Part shown: piece by piece, positions 33,030 to 43,624 of the stretch | How positions within the stretch are numbered: the first letter of the stretch is position 1 | Layout: the number at the start of each line of letters is the position of its first letter | Assembly: GCA_026770025.1 (NCBI GenBank) | Contig: JAMXDE010000018.1 | Coordinates: 1,302,001 to 1,366,000, forward strand | Direction: 5' to 3' | Source: Craspedostauros australis | Taxonomy: Eukaryota; Bacillariophyta; Bacillariophyceae; Mastogloiales; Achnanthaceae | Length of the DNA: 64,000 nt | Position numbers and translations under genes: made by a program | Notes under the pieces: model-generated | Databases searched by the model: none | Told to the model about the DNA's origin: nothing | What the model saw: only the letters and a program-made list of their open reading frames with translations

Positions 33030-35471
33030 TTATTGGCGTCTCCGACGTTTGACGGTGCGCGGACCAGCACCCGTATCACGGAACAGTTCATCGGCCATGC
33101 GTTGCTGCACTTCGAGTTCCTGGTTCTGGTGCACCATGTCGGACTGGATTTTAGGTTCCTGGGGCAGGACCTCTCTCATTCGAATACTGGATCTGCCGTT
33201 GTTGCTGTTGTTCGATGTCCTAGAGGGACATGTGGGAACATGGTTCTTGCGGAATCTGGAGAAGTTGGGACCTTGTCGTCGTCGCCGACCGGAGGCAGTT
33301 GTGCCTGCTGCTGCTTCCGCTGTTGACGATGAAGGTGACGTCGCATCATCTTGCTTGTTGGCAGCTTCGGCCGTCTTGCGTTGCGGCAGCTGGACCTTCT
33401 CAGTGACTGCCGATGGTTGGAATTCGAAGCCACCATTGTCTCTGGCGTATTGCTTCGATGCCGTCTTGCGCAGCTGCTTGCGTTCTCTGTCGTCCTTTGG
33501 GGCAATGGTGAACCAACCGGTGACTTTGGCAGTTGTGTTAGAATTTTCTCTTCTGATCCGTGATGTTGCTGTTGCGTTTGATGATGATGATGACGGATGA
33601 GATCTCGACTGAGACTGTGTGCGCGACCGAGCCTCCTTGCGCACGCGAGTATCATCCTCGTTGTCGCTGTTTGCATCCATCGTGCGTTTCCGTTTCTGCT
33701 TTCGTTGTTGCGCCTGGCCCATCGACTCATCATCGACGCCTGTATTCGCACCCCTGTCGCTGTTGCTCTCTGCTTGCTGTTGTTGTTCTGCTGGCGCGTC
33801 TTCCATCTTTGTTCTTCTGGATGGTTTTGGCAGCACTTGCTCCTGTGGTGGTGATGCCTCTGTCTCAAGAGACACGGCTTGCGAATGGCCCATCTTGGTC
33901 TTGCTTGGCTTGTCGCCATCCTCATCATCTTCTTCCTCCACCTTCGCCACGACGGCATCCACCTCCACATCCGTCATCTCATCGTCGCCGTGATCAGCAG
34001 CGTTCACAATAAACGCTTCAGCATCGGCACCGTCTTCCGCTTTTATTGTCGCGTTGGTCTTGGCTACATCGGCATCCGCATCATCGCCGCCGTCGTCAAT
34101 GACAGCCTCCAACAGATTGCCGTGCTTATCCTTCAATTCGCAAGCTTGCTTGCCGATGCTCTTCGCGATCGCTTTCGTCGTGACGATCGGAATTCCAATG
34201 CGTTCCATGGCCTTGGTCAATTTCTTCGTCGAGGACAGCGCAAAGTAGATTGGCTTGCGTTTACTATGGACTGCGTTTTCAGCGCCCAGCAGCTCCTTGG
34301 CATATGCAAGTGCGTCCATATCCGTCTTGGTGTGCAATGCAATGACCTCTGCACCTGCCGACCGGACCAGCTCTTCCGATTCGTCATTCTTCAAGCTGAG
34401 CAACGCGAAACCATTGAGAAGTTGCTGGTTGGGTTGCTGATCCCAAAAATCCCCATTTGCTGTGCGTTGCGCTGGATGATCCGACTCCGACGTGAGAGGA
34501 TCGGATGCCGCCTTGCGATCCAGCAATGCCTGCAGGAAGTCCGGCGACACGGTGGGGATCATGTAATTCCACGCGATGATTTGCTTGCCGCCGCCCACAA
34601 CTTCTGATGTGACGAGGTGCGTTGTGGGTGCATCGGCAGACAGATTTGGGACGTCCTGTGGCACTGTCGTTGCGCCAAGCCGCGGCAGCATCTTCTTCAG
34701 AGCAGGCACCTTCAGTGGCGGCGAGATTCGGGAAAAGGAGATTCGCATGGGGATCCACGTGATCGCGAACATCGATCCAGCTCGGCCGCACTGGACGAAG
34801 ACGGTGCTAGGCGTCGCTGCATTCTTGTACGATTGCTCCAACGGCAAGATGAAGGACTCGTTGGCATCCACCTTGCGCAACTCGAGGGATGCCGTGGTTT
34901 GCGCCCACCCTCGGCTCACGACTGCGGCGATCGGAGGCAAATCATCGGGCTCGTTCGTCGCGCCGCTTGATTTCGCCTTGCGTTGCTGCCTCATCTGTTT
35001 GTTCTTCTGCATCTGCGACGTTCCTTCTTCGTCAGTGTCGGAATCGCTGTCCGCAGAAGCATCCTGGTTGTCATTGGCACCATCCTCGAAATCTTCAGCA
35101 GCGACAGCAACAAAGCATCCGCCCTTGCCATGCCCTTGCAGCACGATGCACATCCCCAATTCGCTGTCCTCGCATGCGTCCTCCTCCTCCTTGTTGGACG
35201 GTGCTGCAGCAACCAACGGCGCCGCATCCGTCTCGCACTGCGGCCGCACGAGCTGCAACGTGCAGTGCTGGCGTGACACGGACTTGTCGGTGGGGAAGGT
35301 GATGTCACCTGCCTTGCGACCCACCATCATGAGTCCTTTCTTGCTTGCATCGTTGCCAAGTTCGTGCGTGCGCGTGGAGAGGCAGGTGTGCAACGTGGCC
35401 GTTGGCTGCTGCAGACGCTGAGGATCATCGTCGGCCTCGGAGCCGTCGTACACATCAATCCGGACCAGCAT
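33030..35471 (-). CDS. NBN: NBS1/nibrin, MRE11-RAD50 complex subunit
   Basis: A single exon from the ATG at 35471 encodes 813 residues; upstream in-frame sequence is a Ser/Pro-rich leader. The N-terminus is an FHA domain (MLVRIDVYDGS, LMMVGRKAGDITFPTDKSVSRQHCTLQL) with the core G-R and S-R-x-H residues that bind phospho-threonine. BRCT-like sequence follows (about 230-400: LPRLGATT, DAPTTHLVTSE, FLQALLD). A long disordered, Lys/Glu-rich region precedes a C-terminus ELEVQQRMADELFRD-x-GAGPRTVKRRRRQ. This matches the MRE11- and ATM-interacting end of nibrin (acidic LADDLF motif, basic tail), with NFSRFRKN before it. NBS1 senses double-strand breaks and activates ATM in the nucleus. Nibrin is poorly conserved, so this full domain order is good evidence. 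Confidence 0.88.
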   Translation of the reverse strand: MLVRIDVYDGSEADDDPQRLQQPTATLHTCLSTRTHELGNDASKKGLMMVGRKAGDITFPTDKSVSRQHCTLQLVRPQCETDAAPLVAAAPSNKEEEDACEDSELGMCIVLQGHGKGGCFVAVAAEDFEDGANDNQDASADSDSDTDEEGTSQMQKNKQMRQQRKAKSSGATNEPDDLPPIAAVVSRGWAQTTASLELRKVDANESFILPLEQSYKNAATPSTVFVQCGRAGSMFAITWIPMRISFSRISPPLKVPALKKMLPRLGATTVPQDVPNLSADAPTTHLVTSEVVGGGKQIIAWNYMIPTVSPDFLQALLDRKAASDPLTSESDHPAQRTANGDFWDQQPNQQLLNGFALLSLKNDESEELVRSAGAEVIALHTKTDMDALAYAKELLGAENAVHSKRKPIYFALSSTKKLTKAMERIGIPIVTTKAIAKSIGKQACELKDKHGNLLEAVIDDGGDDADADVAKTNATIKAEDGADAEAFIVNAADHGDDEMTDVEVDAVVAKVEEEDDEDGDKPSKTKMGHSQAVSLETEASPPQEQVLPKPSRRTKMEDAPAEQQQQAESNSDRGANTGVDDESMGQAQQRKQKRKRTMDANSDNEDDTRVRKEARSRTQSQSRSHPSSSSSNATATSRIRRENSNTTAKVTGWFTIAPKDDRERKQLRKTASKQYARDNGGFEFQPSAVTEKVQLPQRKTAEAANKQDDATSPSSSTAEAAAGTTASGRRRRQGPNFSRFRKNHVPTCPSRTSNNSNNGRSSIRMREVLPQEPKIQSDMVHQNQELEVQQRMADELFRDTGAGPRTVKRRRRQ

Positions 35472-36164
35472 CTTCGAATCTGGCGATGGCGACTGCTGTG
35501 TCGGGAATGTTGGTGTAAATGGTATAGATGGTGGAGATGGTGTGGATGGAGTAGGGCTGTGTGTTGTCAAGGAAAGAGAAAGGTGAGGAAAGCAAACAAG
35601 CAAGCAATCTCCCACTGACGAACACGATGGCAGATGACGATCGTCTCGATCTGTGCACACTCCCTCTTTTGTGAGTGTTCTCTGAACAGCAGAGTTGTTG
35701 CCTTGTGTTGGACTTGCGCGCTGTTTGGAGTTTGGTGTTGATCACAGATTTCAATTCTTGACGCCGACAAAACAGGGACGATCGATTCAACGGACTAACG
35801 ATGGCTGTATGTTGTCGACCAATTCGACCAAAGTTGAAGTTGAGGAAAGAAATTGCCTCGTCGCAGACCACGCAGAGAATGCTGAAAATGAAAGATCGAC
35901 CATGATGCGTAGCCGTTCCTTCATGTGTCAGACCTCACAAAACACAAAAGCGTCGGAGAAAGTACTATTGCATCGCGCGGCACTATCGCGGATACACAAA
36001 GAGTGTACTGCAGACAGATATAATAGGTGACCAGTCACTCACTGATTAGCTGCTGCCACCACCATTCCTTGGAAGTTGAAGGAAACAGAACGATTGACAA
36101 ACAAGAAGGCTGTCGCATTCATCACAAGCGAGCCCGACTTCAAGAGCAAGCAGCTGATCCATCC
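35472..36164. other. divergent upstream region of NBS1 and cupin genes
   Basis: This region should hold two promoters and leaders. CA/CT-rich leader sequence on the NBS1 side (35500-35560). No coding sequence is supported. Confidence 0.5.
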
Positions 36165-36857
36165 ATGATGATCGCTCGCATATTCTCCGTCACCCAGGTG
36201 GCACTGTCCATCGCCTGCCTCGAGGCATTCCAAACACCGATGCCATCCACCAACAGCGTTGGTTTGCATCAGGATGCCATCACCTTGACTCAGCCGCAGA
36301 TACCAACGACGGCGCTGTTCATGTCGACGACCGAAAAGGAGACGACCGACGACACCGCGTTCCAACCATACCAAGGCGAACAAGCCAAGGAGGCCCTGCC
36401 CGAGATCTTCATCCCGCAGGTCGAAGTCGACGACGAGCGCATGTGGGTGCCGCAAACCGACACGGTTTCGTTCCGTCCCTTGTGCTTTTGCGTGTCATCG
36501 GGATACTACGTCAATCTGCTGCGCGTCAAAGGGGCGGGATTGCTGTCGCGGCACAAGCATCCCGGTCCCGTGCATGGACACGTGCTGAAGGGGAGCTGGA
36601 AGTATCTGGAGCATGACTGGGTGGCACGTGAAGGTTCGTACGTCTTCGAACCGCCGGGTGAGATCCACACGTTGGTCGTGCCGCAGGGCGTCGATGAAAT
36701 GATCACGCTCTTTCATGTGACGGGCAGTTTGCTGTACTGCGATCCGGAAGGCAACGTCGTCGGTGCGGAAGATGTCTTCACGAAGTTGAAATTGGCCAAG
36801 GAACATTACGCCAAGGTTGGCTTGGGGGAGGACTTCGTTCAGCAATTTGTGCGTTGA
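36165..36857 (+). CDS. plastid-targeted cupin, 2,4'-dihydroxyacetophenone dioxygenase-like
   Basis: The ATG at 36165 gives 230 residues. Residues 1-21 are a signal peptide (MMIARIFSVTQVALSIACLEAF) with a LEAF|QTP cleavage site, and a Ser/Thr/Pro-rich transit segment follows. The mature part is a single cupin: FRPLCFCVSSGYYVNLLRVKG, then RHKHPGPVHGHVLKGSWKYLEHDWVAREGSY with HxH and Glu, and FEPPGEIHTLVVP with the second His. These would bind one iron atom. The sequence strongly resembles bacterial 2,4'-dihydroxyacetophenone dioxygenases, which split a C-C bond in a hydroxyketone. The real substrate in a plastid is unknown; a bacterial origin by transfer is possible. Confidence 0.85.
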   Translation: MMIARIFSVTQVALSIACLEAFQTPMPSTNSVGLHQDAITLTQPQIPTTALFMSTTEKETTDDTAFQPYQGEQAKEALPEIFIPQVEVDDERMWVPQTDTVSFRPLCFCVSSGYYVNLLRVKGAGLLSRHKHPGPVHGHVLKGSWKYLEHDWVAREGSYVFEPPGEIHTLVVPQGVDEMITLFHVTGSLLYCDPEGNVVGAEDVFTKLKLAKEHYAKVGLGEDFVQQFVR

Positions 36858-37089
36858 TGAAATTGAATTGATCACAGAGCCAAAGTGCTCTAGTATACGT
36901 ACAGTTCCTATTCATGTCATACTTCCATACGGGATGCTCTTTGTTATACTATGTACTTACGAGGAGTATGTGATACAAGGACGCCATGATATAATGTACA
37001 GAATGAGGCTGGACTATTTGTATGCATAACTTGCATGCCAAACCAAATGAATGCACCAATATCTCTCTCGCTCTCTTCTCTCGTTGTTT

Positions 37090-38414
37090 CTAGAACTTCT
37101 TCGGTCGCCTTCGCGCTGTGTATTTCGTATCAGGCCGGACACTGTGCCCCTTCTTGCGTTGCGTCTCCTTCTTGTGCAGGATCCATTCCTTCGTCTTGAC
37201 GCCCTTCTTCTTGCGGATCACGCGTTGCTTCTTGCCACCGCCCTCACCATCGCGCTGGATCCCGCCCACCTGCACCGTGTCGCGTTTGCGTGCCTGCAGC
37301 GCAGCCGACTCGCGTTGCTGTCCCTTCGAATGATTCGTGCGATCGCAGCTCAGCACGAGGTAGTGCTTCTTGGCCTTGGCGGAGTTGGGATAATCCACGA
37401 CGACGCCGCCACCGAATCCGACGGCCGTGGCGCATTCGCTGATGAGGACGGCGTGTTCCGCGGTCTCGGGATAGAACTGCAGCACGGCACGTCCGTTCTT
37501 TTTTAGGACGCGGTAGAGGCTCGAGAAGAAGCGCGTTAATCGTCGTTTGGGCACCTGGTCCTTGCTGTTGGAATAGCACAGCCACTGCAGTGCGGAGATG
37601 GAGATGCAGGCATCGAATATGCCGTCGCGGAACGGCAATCCGGTTCCCATGTCCTGTGAAGAAAATGGAGTATAACATTTGTGTGGTGCAATGTCATGGA
37701 GAGTATTGGATGAGAACATGTTCTTCAAAGAGTAGCATGTAGCGTACGTAGAGTGCTTGGAATGCATCTGACGATCAACGCCGGATCATTGCAAACGTTG
37801 CATTCTGCTCACCCATCGGTCAACGTCAATGTCATTGCCGTGCGGTCCAGATGAACACTGCTGATCTGTTCATATTCTCGTTGTGCAGCATGTATTATAT
37901 GAATACTGCGTCGTCAAATCACCCCATGTGTATCCCATCCCATCCCATCACATTCCCCACCTGACATGAACAACACCTGAGCAGCAACAGTGACAGTGAT
38001 AGCGACACATGGCGCACTCACGTGATGCATCAAATCTCCCGTGGACGGCCTTTCGTCATCATCGTCGCTGTCATCTTCATCATCATCGCGCATGCCTCCT
38101 TGACCTTTGCCATCACCGCCAACGTTGATGGTCGCATCCATGCGTTCTTTGGCAACGTCCAACATATCTCGTGACACGTCGCAGCCAACCCACGCATGCC
38201 CGTGCTCCTCCAGGACCTGCCCCGACAGACCGGATCCGCATCCCACATCCAGGACATACATCATGCTGTTCGTCTCATCCATTCTGCTCAGCTCGATCGC
38301 ACGGTCCGTGATTTCGCGTTGCACCGAAATCATGCGGCTGCTGGAGTTGTACTTGCGCGCCTCTTTCTCATTGTAGAAGTTCGAGGCGTGGCCTGTGGAC
38401 TCGGGACGGGACAT
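37090..38414 (-). CDS. BUD23: 18S rRNA (guanine-N7) methyltransferase BUD23/WBSCR22
   Basis: Exon 1 is 38414-38022 (donor CAC|GTGAGT) and exon 2 is 37653-37090 (acceptor CACAG|GAC), joined in phase 0 at HH-DMGTGLPF; 318 residues. The start MSRPESTGHASNFYNEKEARKY and the SAM-binding motif VLDVGCGSGLSG are typical. LPFRDGIFDACISISALQWL, FFSSLYRVLKKNGRAVLQFYPE and the basic C-terminal tail with RKKGHSVRPDTKYTARRRPKKF features are diagnostic of Bud23. It methylates a conserved guanosine of 18S rRNA in the nucleus during small-subunit maturation with TRMT112. Between the SAM domain and exon 2 is an acidic insert (DDDEDDSDDDDE) near residues 110-125, absent from yeast and human forms. Confidence 0.93.
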
Positions 38415-39040
38415 GGTTGCGGGTGGTGGACTGGGATGGAATGGAGTGGAGTGAACTGGATAGCTGTATCAGCATGGATAGATGGATGGATGAATAGATG
38501 GAATAGAAGGGGTTGCAGCAGGCACTCCTTCAGCTTGCCAAAGTATAGTACGGGCAGTGTTGTCTCTGTGGAGTACGACCTACTTGTAGGTTTGTGCACA
38601 AAGAACATTGCTGTTGTGGCTGCTGCTGATCACGACGCCAACAAACAGCGCCATGGTCGGTTTCTGCTTTTCTTCTTTTCGTCGTTGGTCTTTGGGTTGC
38701 GTGGTCTGGCCGTCACCAATATCCACGACTGCGAATCCCGATGGATCGCGAATGACTGATTGGTGTCACGACTCGAAAGAAGAAAAAGACGAACCAACAA
38801 CAACAACGCGGATCAACATCATCGTCGCCATCATCATTGTCATCGTGATCGCCATCGCCATGATTGATGCGTACGACCTACAGTACACAAGAGAGGAAGC
38901 CATCACCATCCGGTCGCCATTCCAGCAAGCCCATGGATCAATCAACACCTTCACGGTTACTTTCAGTGTGAAGATCATCAACCCGAGTAGATCGAACTCC
39001 ATTCCAATTTGCGCATGGCAAACAACAGAGGCAGAGCATG
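38415..39040. other. divergent upstream region of BUD23 and first glycosyltransferase-like gene
   Basis: Contains TGGATA/GGAAT simple repeats around 38435-38510. Open frames starting before 39038 overlap the next gene's leader. No separate gene is supported. Confidence 0.45.
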
Positions 39041-40339
39041 ATGAGCAAGCGAACGAGGATATCCAAGATGTGGATCGTCGGTGCCATCATCTTGGCGCTG
39101 AATGCGTTCTCCACCGTCAAGTTCAACCAAGCCCCTTCCGTCAAGAAGCTCAAGGCAGACTCCACCTCCTCATGGTGGTGGTCGTCATCCCTCTCATCGC
39201 TGGCGGCTTGGAGTGGACGGCGACAGAGCAACACGACGCTCGTCATCGTCCTGGGGAGCCTGCGATGTGGCGAAGATGCCTGGAGGTCGCTCTACGGCAA
39301 CGTGCTGGACTACAACAATGCCGATCTCGCCTTGATGATCGGAGACACCTCTCCGCAGCACCAGAACTCAACCATGTTCGATCGTGCCAAGTATCTCTGG
39401 AAATTCGACGAATATGACGATTGGGCGGACGCAATCGATCTCGTGAACGGGCCCGAATGGAGAACGACGTTGCTCCCGCACGTCGGCAACGAAGGGCTGC
39501 TGGGTGGCGTCAAAGGCAAGCGGAGTACGGGCGGGCTGCTGATGATGGCGCGGTGGTTCCTCATGCAGCATATGGAAGAAGACAGGATCTTGGACAAGTA
39601 CGACAAATTCGTCATCACGCGATCGGATCATTACTACCAATGCCCGCACGACCTGGCACCTCTGGACACGGAGCAATTCATTTGGATCCCCCGCGGCGAG
39701 TCCTACGGCGGCTACACGGACCGCCACCTCGTCATCGGCAGAAATCACATCATGGCGGCGATCGATCTGATCACGCCGTTGGTGACGAACCCGCAATCCT
39801 TCACGCGCAGTGCTTTGACGATGGAGGACAACATCGAACAGTTCCAGACCAGGATATGGCACAGAAAGGGCATCCTGCCCATGGTGCGATCGTTCAAGCG
39901 CATGATGTTTGTCTGCGCCGCCTCGGACGACACGACGCGGTGGAAGCAAAAGTCGCATCACAAAGTACCCGGCACGATAGAGGACAGCATCTTCGTCAAG
40001 TACTATTTTGAATACCAAAAGGCCGTCCATTTTTGCCGCAATCAAACAACACCCAATTTGCTCAAACTTGCGGAGCACAAGCCGAGATTGAAGATTGCTC
40101 AGAGCGTCCTTGGCGCAGGCAAGAAGAAGGGCATCAGTGTTGCCGCTCAAATCGGTTCCCCGGATGTTGGCGATGTCGATGTCGACGTCAATGTTGAAAC
40201 CGATGCTGATGTGGCTGGATCTTCCGATTCTTTCAAAGCGACTTCCTTCGCAGTCGCAGCGACAATGAATGTTGATGCTGATGAGAGTGATGTGCATAGT
40301 CTCGAAGGAGATCAGAGCAACGAAGACAGCGAGGATTGA
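39041..40339 (+). CDS. type II membrane protein, glycosyltransferase-like, copy 1
   Basis: A single exon encodes 432 residues (the ATG three bases upstream is equally possible). A short basic N-terminus is followed by one membrane anchor (MWIVGAIILALNAFSTV, about 10-27), the layout of Golgi glycosyltransferases. The lumenal domain starts NTTLVIVLGSLRCGEDAWRS and has ADLALMIGD, YLWKFDEYDDWADAID, KYDKFVITRSDHYYQCPHD and FQTRIWHRKGI. The DxxVITRSDHYY and acidic motifs look like sugar-nucleotide or metal sites, but no named family is certain. The C-terminal 80 residues are Asp/Val-rich and low in complexity. A paralogue lies at 43625-45253 and a broken copy at 45.6-46.25 kb. Confidence 0.7.
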   Translation: MSKRTRISKMWIVGAIILALNAFSTVKFNQAPSVKKLKADSTSSWWWSSSLSSLAAWSGRRQSNTTLVIVLGSLRCGEDAWRSLYGNVLDYNNADLALMIGDTSPQHQNSTMFDRAKYLWKFDEYDDWADAIDLVNGPEWRTTLLPHVGNEGLLGGVKGKRSTGGLLMMARWFLMQHMEEDRILDKYDKFVITRSDHYYQCPHDLAPLDTEQFIWIPRGESYGGYTDRHLVIGRNHIMAAIDLITPLVTNPQSFTRSALTMEDNIEQFQTRIWHRKGILPMVRSFKRMMFVCAASDDTTRWKQKSHHKVPGTIEDSIFVKYYFEYQKAVHFCRNQTTPNLLKLAEHKPRLKIAQSVLGAGKKKGISVAAQIGSPDVGDVDVDVNVETDADVAGSSDSFKATSFAVAATMNVDADESDVHSLEGDQSNEDSED

Positions 40340-41607
40340 GGGTCAAAATCGCCACGCTGGTCGTCTTGGTGGCGATGAGAGCAATAGAAGTGGCGGCTTC
40401 ATCACGGGGGAACGCAAGCGAGAACAAGTCAATAACTAGGCGAGTAAGCGGTAAATGATATTATAGCACTCCAGTCACCATTCGTGCATGACACGCATCG
40501 ATCTCCATCTCATTGTCCACCACGCAAACTCTCACTGCACACCAGCGAAGCTGATACAAACAATCTGCACAGCCGATAGGTCACCAGCTCAACATCTCGC
40601 GTACCCAGGAAGAGAAAGAGCGAGAGATGCAGGATCATTGATTTCCCCATAGTCTGAATCTCGACTTCATGCGCATTATTACAAATCATTATGTATTTCA
40701 CACCAACCTCCAACAAGACAGAATCAACCACGTTTGGACGAAGCAGAATGCGAGACATTTCTGCAGACGTTCACACGACACCATCTCCATTCGCTTAAAG
40801 CAGTCCAGTCGAATTTCGACAAACGTGTTCGTTGAAGCACAACATCCTGCGCCATGTTCATGTACGTTCTTTTGGTCCATTCACGCTTATTCACAAGTCT
40901 CAAGCAGACATTAAAGCAAATCCTTGTCGTGGATATTTGAAGTCCGCTTTCGACACTCTGCATGTTCAATGCTGTATCTGTCGAGGATTTATTGCCACTG
41001 TATGATTTAATCGATTTTCACCACATTCGAACGTTCGTGACGACAAACAAGTTGGGAATCCGCGAACACAGAAGATCCGAGAGCGTCGCAAGGGATGACG
41101 TGAGGGCATGTTGGACTCCTCTCATACCAAACAGACGACGCTCTTCTCATTCGCGACTGAAACAAAGGTCCAGTTTGGTGGCGTTGGCGATGCAGAAAGG
41201 TAAAAGTCGTCGGGTTGATTGCTTTCGTGGGACCATGTCTGTCTGGTCTAGCAAGAACTGGCGCTGTGGCATCTGCGGTTCAGATTGGGGTTGCTCGTGG
41301 CAAGTAGAGGAAGCACTCTCTGCCGACCATTTGCGCCAAGTTGTTTTCTGTATGAACATTAGGTTGTAGCATGAGCATCGGAGGTGATGGTAGCCGGCGA
41401 CTTCAGTTCACTCAACTTGGTGTGGTTGTTATCGAAGCACTCTCTCGCATCCATGCGTATAATACCTTCCTCCACCATTTCATCCCCGTCCCCTTCATCT
41501 CATAATTTCTTTTCTCAGTCGCAAAAAAGAACAAGCAACCAACCAACTAACTTACTAACTAACTAATCAATCAATCGCCAGCAACCAAACTCCAATAACC
41601 AACCACC
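40340..41607. other. intergenic, no gene recognised
   Basis: 1.27 kb between the first glycosyltransferase-like gene and the P450 gene. Short frames lack domains. The last 100 bases are a leader rich in AACCAACTAACT and CAATC repeats before the P450 ATG. Confidence 0.5.
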
Positions 41608-43110
41608 ATGTCTGCATCTACGATCACCTCCGAGCCACTCCTTCCCGCCACGCTCTTCATCGATCCATCTGGATTTATTCAAGTTTGGACCGTGGCTGCC
41701 TTGGTCTTACTCATCGCCGTCATCATCGTGCTCAAGAATCAGGTGCCCGCCAAGAACGCACCTCCCAAGAGCACCATCGGCATGCTTCAGACCATGTCTC
41801 ATTTCATTGGACCCGACGCGCCGGCGTTCTGCTTTGAGTTGCAGCGCAAGCTCAACGCATCCGTCTTCCAGCTCAACCTCCCATTGCCCGGTGGCTTTTA
41901 CGTCGTTGGAAGCAGCCAGGAGCAACGTGCCATCTTGACGGACAAGACCACAGAGAAGCCAGCACAGTTGTATTCAGTCTTCGATGGTGTCACCAAGTAC
42001 CCAACCATACTCACACGGAAAACGGAGGATCCTGTTTTCAAGCACACAAGGAAGGCGGCAGCAACCGCATTCTCATCCAACGAAGTCGGACGCATGAACA
42101 AGATCTGCACCAAGCAGGTCGAACGGTGGGCCCAGAACACCCTGGAGCCGCTGTTGGAGGCCAAGAGAAACGGAGACGCTGCGGATGCCGTCTTTGATCC
42201 ATCTGCGGAAATGGCCAAGGTTGTCTTCCATTCTCTCATGGAAGCCTCGTTCGAGTACGAGTCTACCGATGAGGAGTTCGAGTTTGTCAGCTCCAACCTG
42301 CATGAGGCGATGCAGGAGTTCGGCTACCGCCACGCCTTCGATCCGGTTCGCAGGATGTTCCACTTCTTGTACCCGGATGGCCGCAAGGCGATGGCATGCA
42401 GCGTAAGGCTTCGCGAGTTCGCCCACAATCTCCTCGTCTCGTACCGCAACAACCCAAACAAGTCGAAGAACAGAACCATCATCCAGATCGTCGAGAACGG
42501 GCTCCCAAACCACACAGATGAGCAGAAGGCGGCAGAGATCATCGTTTTCATCCTCGCGGGCCTCGGAACCTCGTCGGACACCGTCTCGAATGGGCTCGTG
42601 ATACTGGCCCAGCACCCCGAAGAGATCGCCAAATACCAAGAGTCTCTGCGCGAAGAGGATCCCGACATCGCGAAGGCCCACGCGAAGCGCATCACGACGG
42701 AGCTGACGCGAATGGCACCATCCTTGCCATTGGGAAGCACACGCCGGGTGCGCCGTGATTTCACCTTCCTGGATGAACGCTCTGGACGCAAGACGACGAT
42801 CCCTAACGGTGCTCATGTCATGATCCCCGTCATCATGCCGTGCTCCAATGCCGAGGTCTTCCCGAATCCGGAGAAGTTCATGCCAAGCCGGTGGGTCGAT
42901 GCGACGAAGTCGATGACAGAGTGCATCATCCCGTTCGCCCTTGGAGCCCGGAGGTGTGTCGCCCAGTCCCTGGGCAGCTCCCTGTCCAACACCGTCCTGC
43001 CAAAGCTCATGTCCAAGTACAGCTTTGAGGTCACCGAGGAGGGCAAGCGTGTGCACATCCTGGGATGGAGGTATGTCGGCACGAAGGTGCGCGCGACGAA
43101 GCTGGAATGA
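41608..43110 (+). CDS. cytochrome P450
   Basis: A single exon encodes 500 residues. An N-terminal anchor (about residues 24-45, VWTVAALVLLIAVIIVLKN) suggests an ER membrane protein with cytosolic domain. P450 landmarks in order: I-helix FILAGLGTSSDTVSNGL (AGxxTxxDT-type), K-helix ExxR in TTELTRMAPS, the PERF-like NPEKFMPSRW, and heme-binding FALGARRCVAQSLG with the axial Cys near residue 450. The residue two after Cys is Ala where Gly is usual, a tolerated change. The substrate and CYP family cannot be assigned. It sits between two glycosyltransferase-like paralogues on the same strand, which may be coincidental. Confidence 0.9.
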   Translation: MSASTITSEPLLPATLFIDPSGFIQVWTVAALVLLIAVIIVLKNQVPAKNAPPKSTIGMLQTMSHFIGPDAPAFCFELQRKLNASVFQLNLPLPGGFYVVGSSQEQRAILTDKTTEKPAQLYSVFDGVTKYPTILTRKTEDPVFKHTRKAAATAFSSNEVGRMNKICTKQVERWAQNTLEPLLEAKRNGDAADAVFDPSAEMAKVVFHSLMEASFEYESTDEEFEFVSSNLHEAMQEFGYRHAFDPVRRMFHFLYPDGRKAMACSVRLREFAHNLLVSYRNNPNKSKNRTIIQIVENGLPNHTDEQKAAEIIVFILAGLGTSSDTVSNGLVILAQHPEEIAKYQESLREEDPDIAKAHAKRITTELTRMAPSLPLGSTRRVRRDFTFLDERSGRKTTIPNGAHVMIPVIMPCSNAEVFPNPEKFMPSRWVDATKSMTECIIPFALGARRCVAQSLGSSLSNTVLPKLMSKYSFEVTEEGKRVHILGWRYVGTKVRATKLE

Positions 43111-43624
43111 GCAACATCGATGGCTTCGCCGTGATCGATACCCACCATGTTTTTTCATATAATATCCCTTGCATAATGTATTTAGAGCAGGACGCTTCGC
43201 TCCCATACAGTATGGTCTTCTCCAGTCCAGCGTACGAGTACTACTGGGCCTCAGCCATCTTCGATTGTTGTTGTGGCGACTCGGCTCGAGCCTTCCGTAT
43301 GTGCGTGCATGCTGCTGCTGATCCGCTGAATTGCCCCTGACACCATTTCAGTTCGGTGGCGACCTCTCTTGTGCACAGAACAGAAAAGGAAAACGTGTTG
43401 TGAATTGTTCCCCAAAAGATACCAAAAGTGAGTCACGGTCATTGCGAAATGCCAGTGACTCAATCGGGCCAACATCAACTTCGCCGCACACAAACAAGAG
43501 CAGAGAACACAGAACAGGCAAAGCCACATGAGAGCTCTTCCCGCTCATCCACCCATCCACCCATCCACTCATCTACCCATCCATCCACACACACCCACAC
43601 GTCAACAGCCACAAGAAGGGCATC
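43111..43624. other. intergenic and leader of second glycosyltransferase-like gene
   Basis: Holds the 3' flank of the P450 gene and a leader with CCATCCAC repeats (43546-43595) before the ATG at 43625. No gene is supported. Confidence 0.5.
43546..43595 (+). repeat. CATCCACC simple repeats in a leader
   Basis: Several CCATCCAC units directly upstream of the second glycosyltransferase-like gene. This resembles the CA-rich leaders seen elsewhere in the window. Confidence 0.8.

Noticed and set aside
42073-43206. 377-codon minus-strand open frame
   Set aside because: It is antisense to the P450 gene, with no domain of its own.
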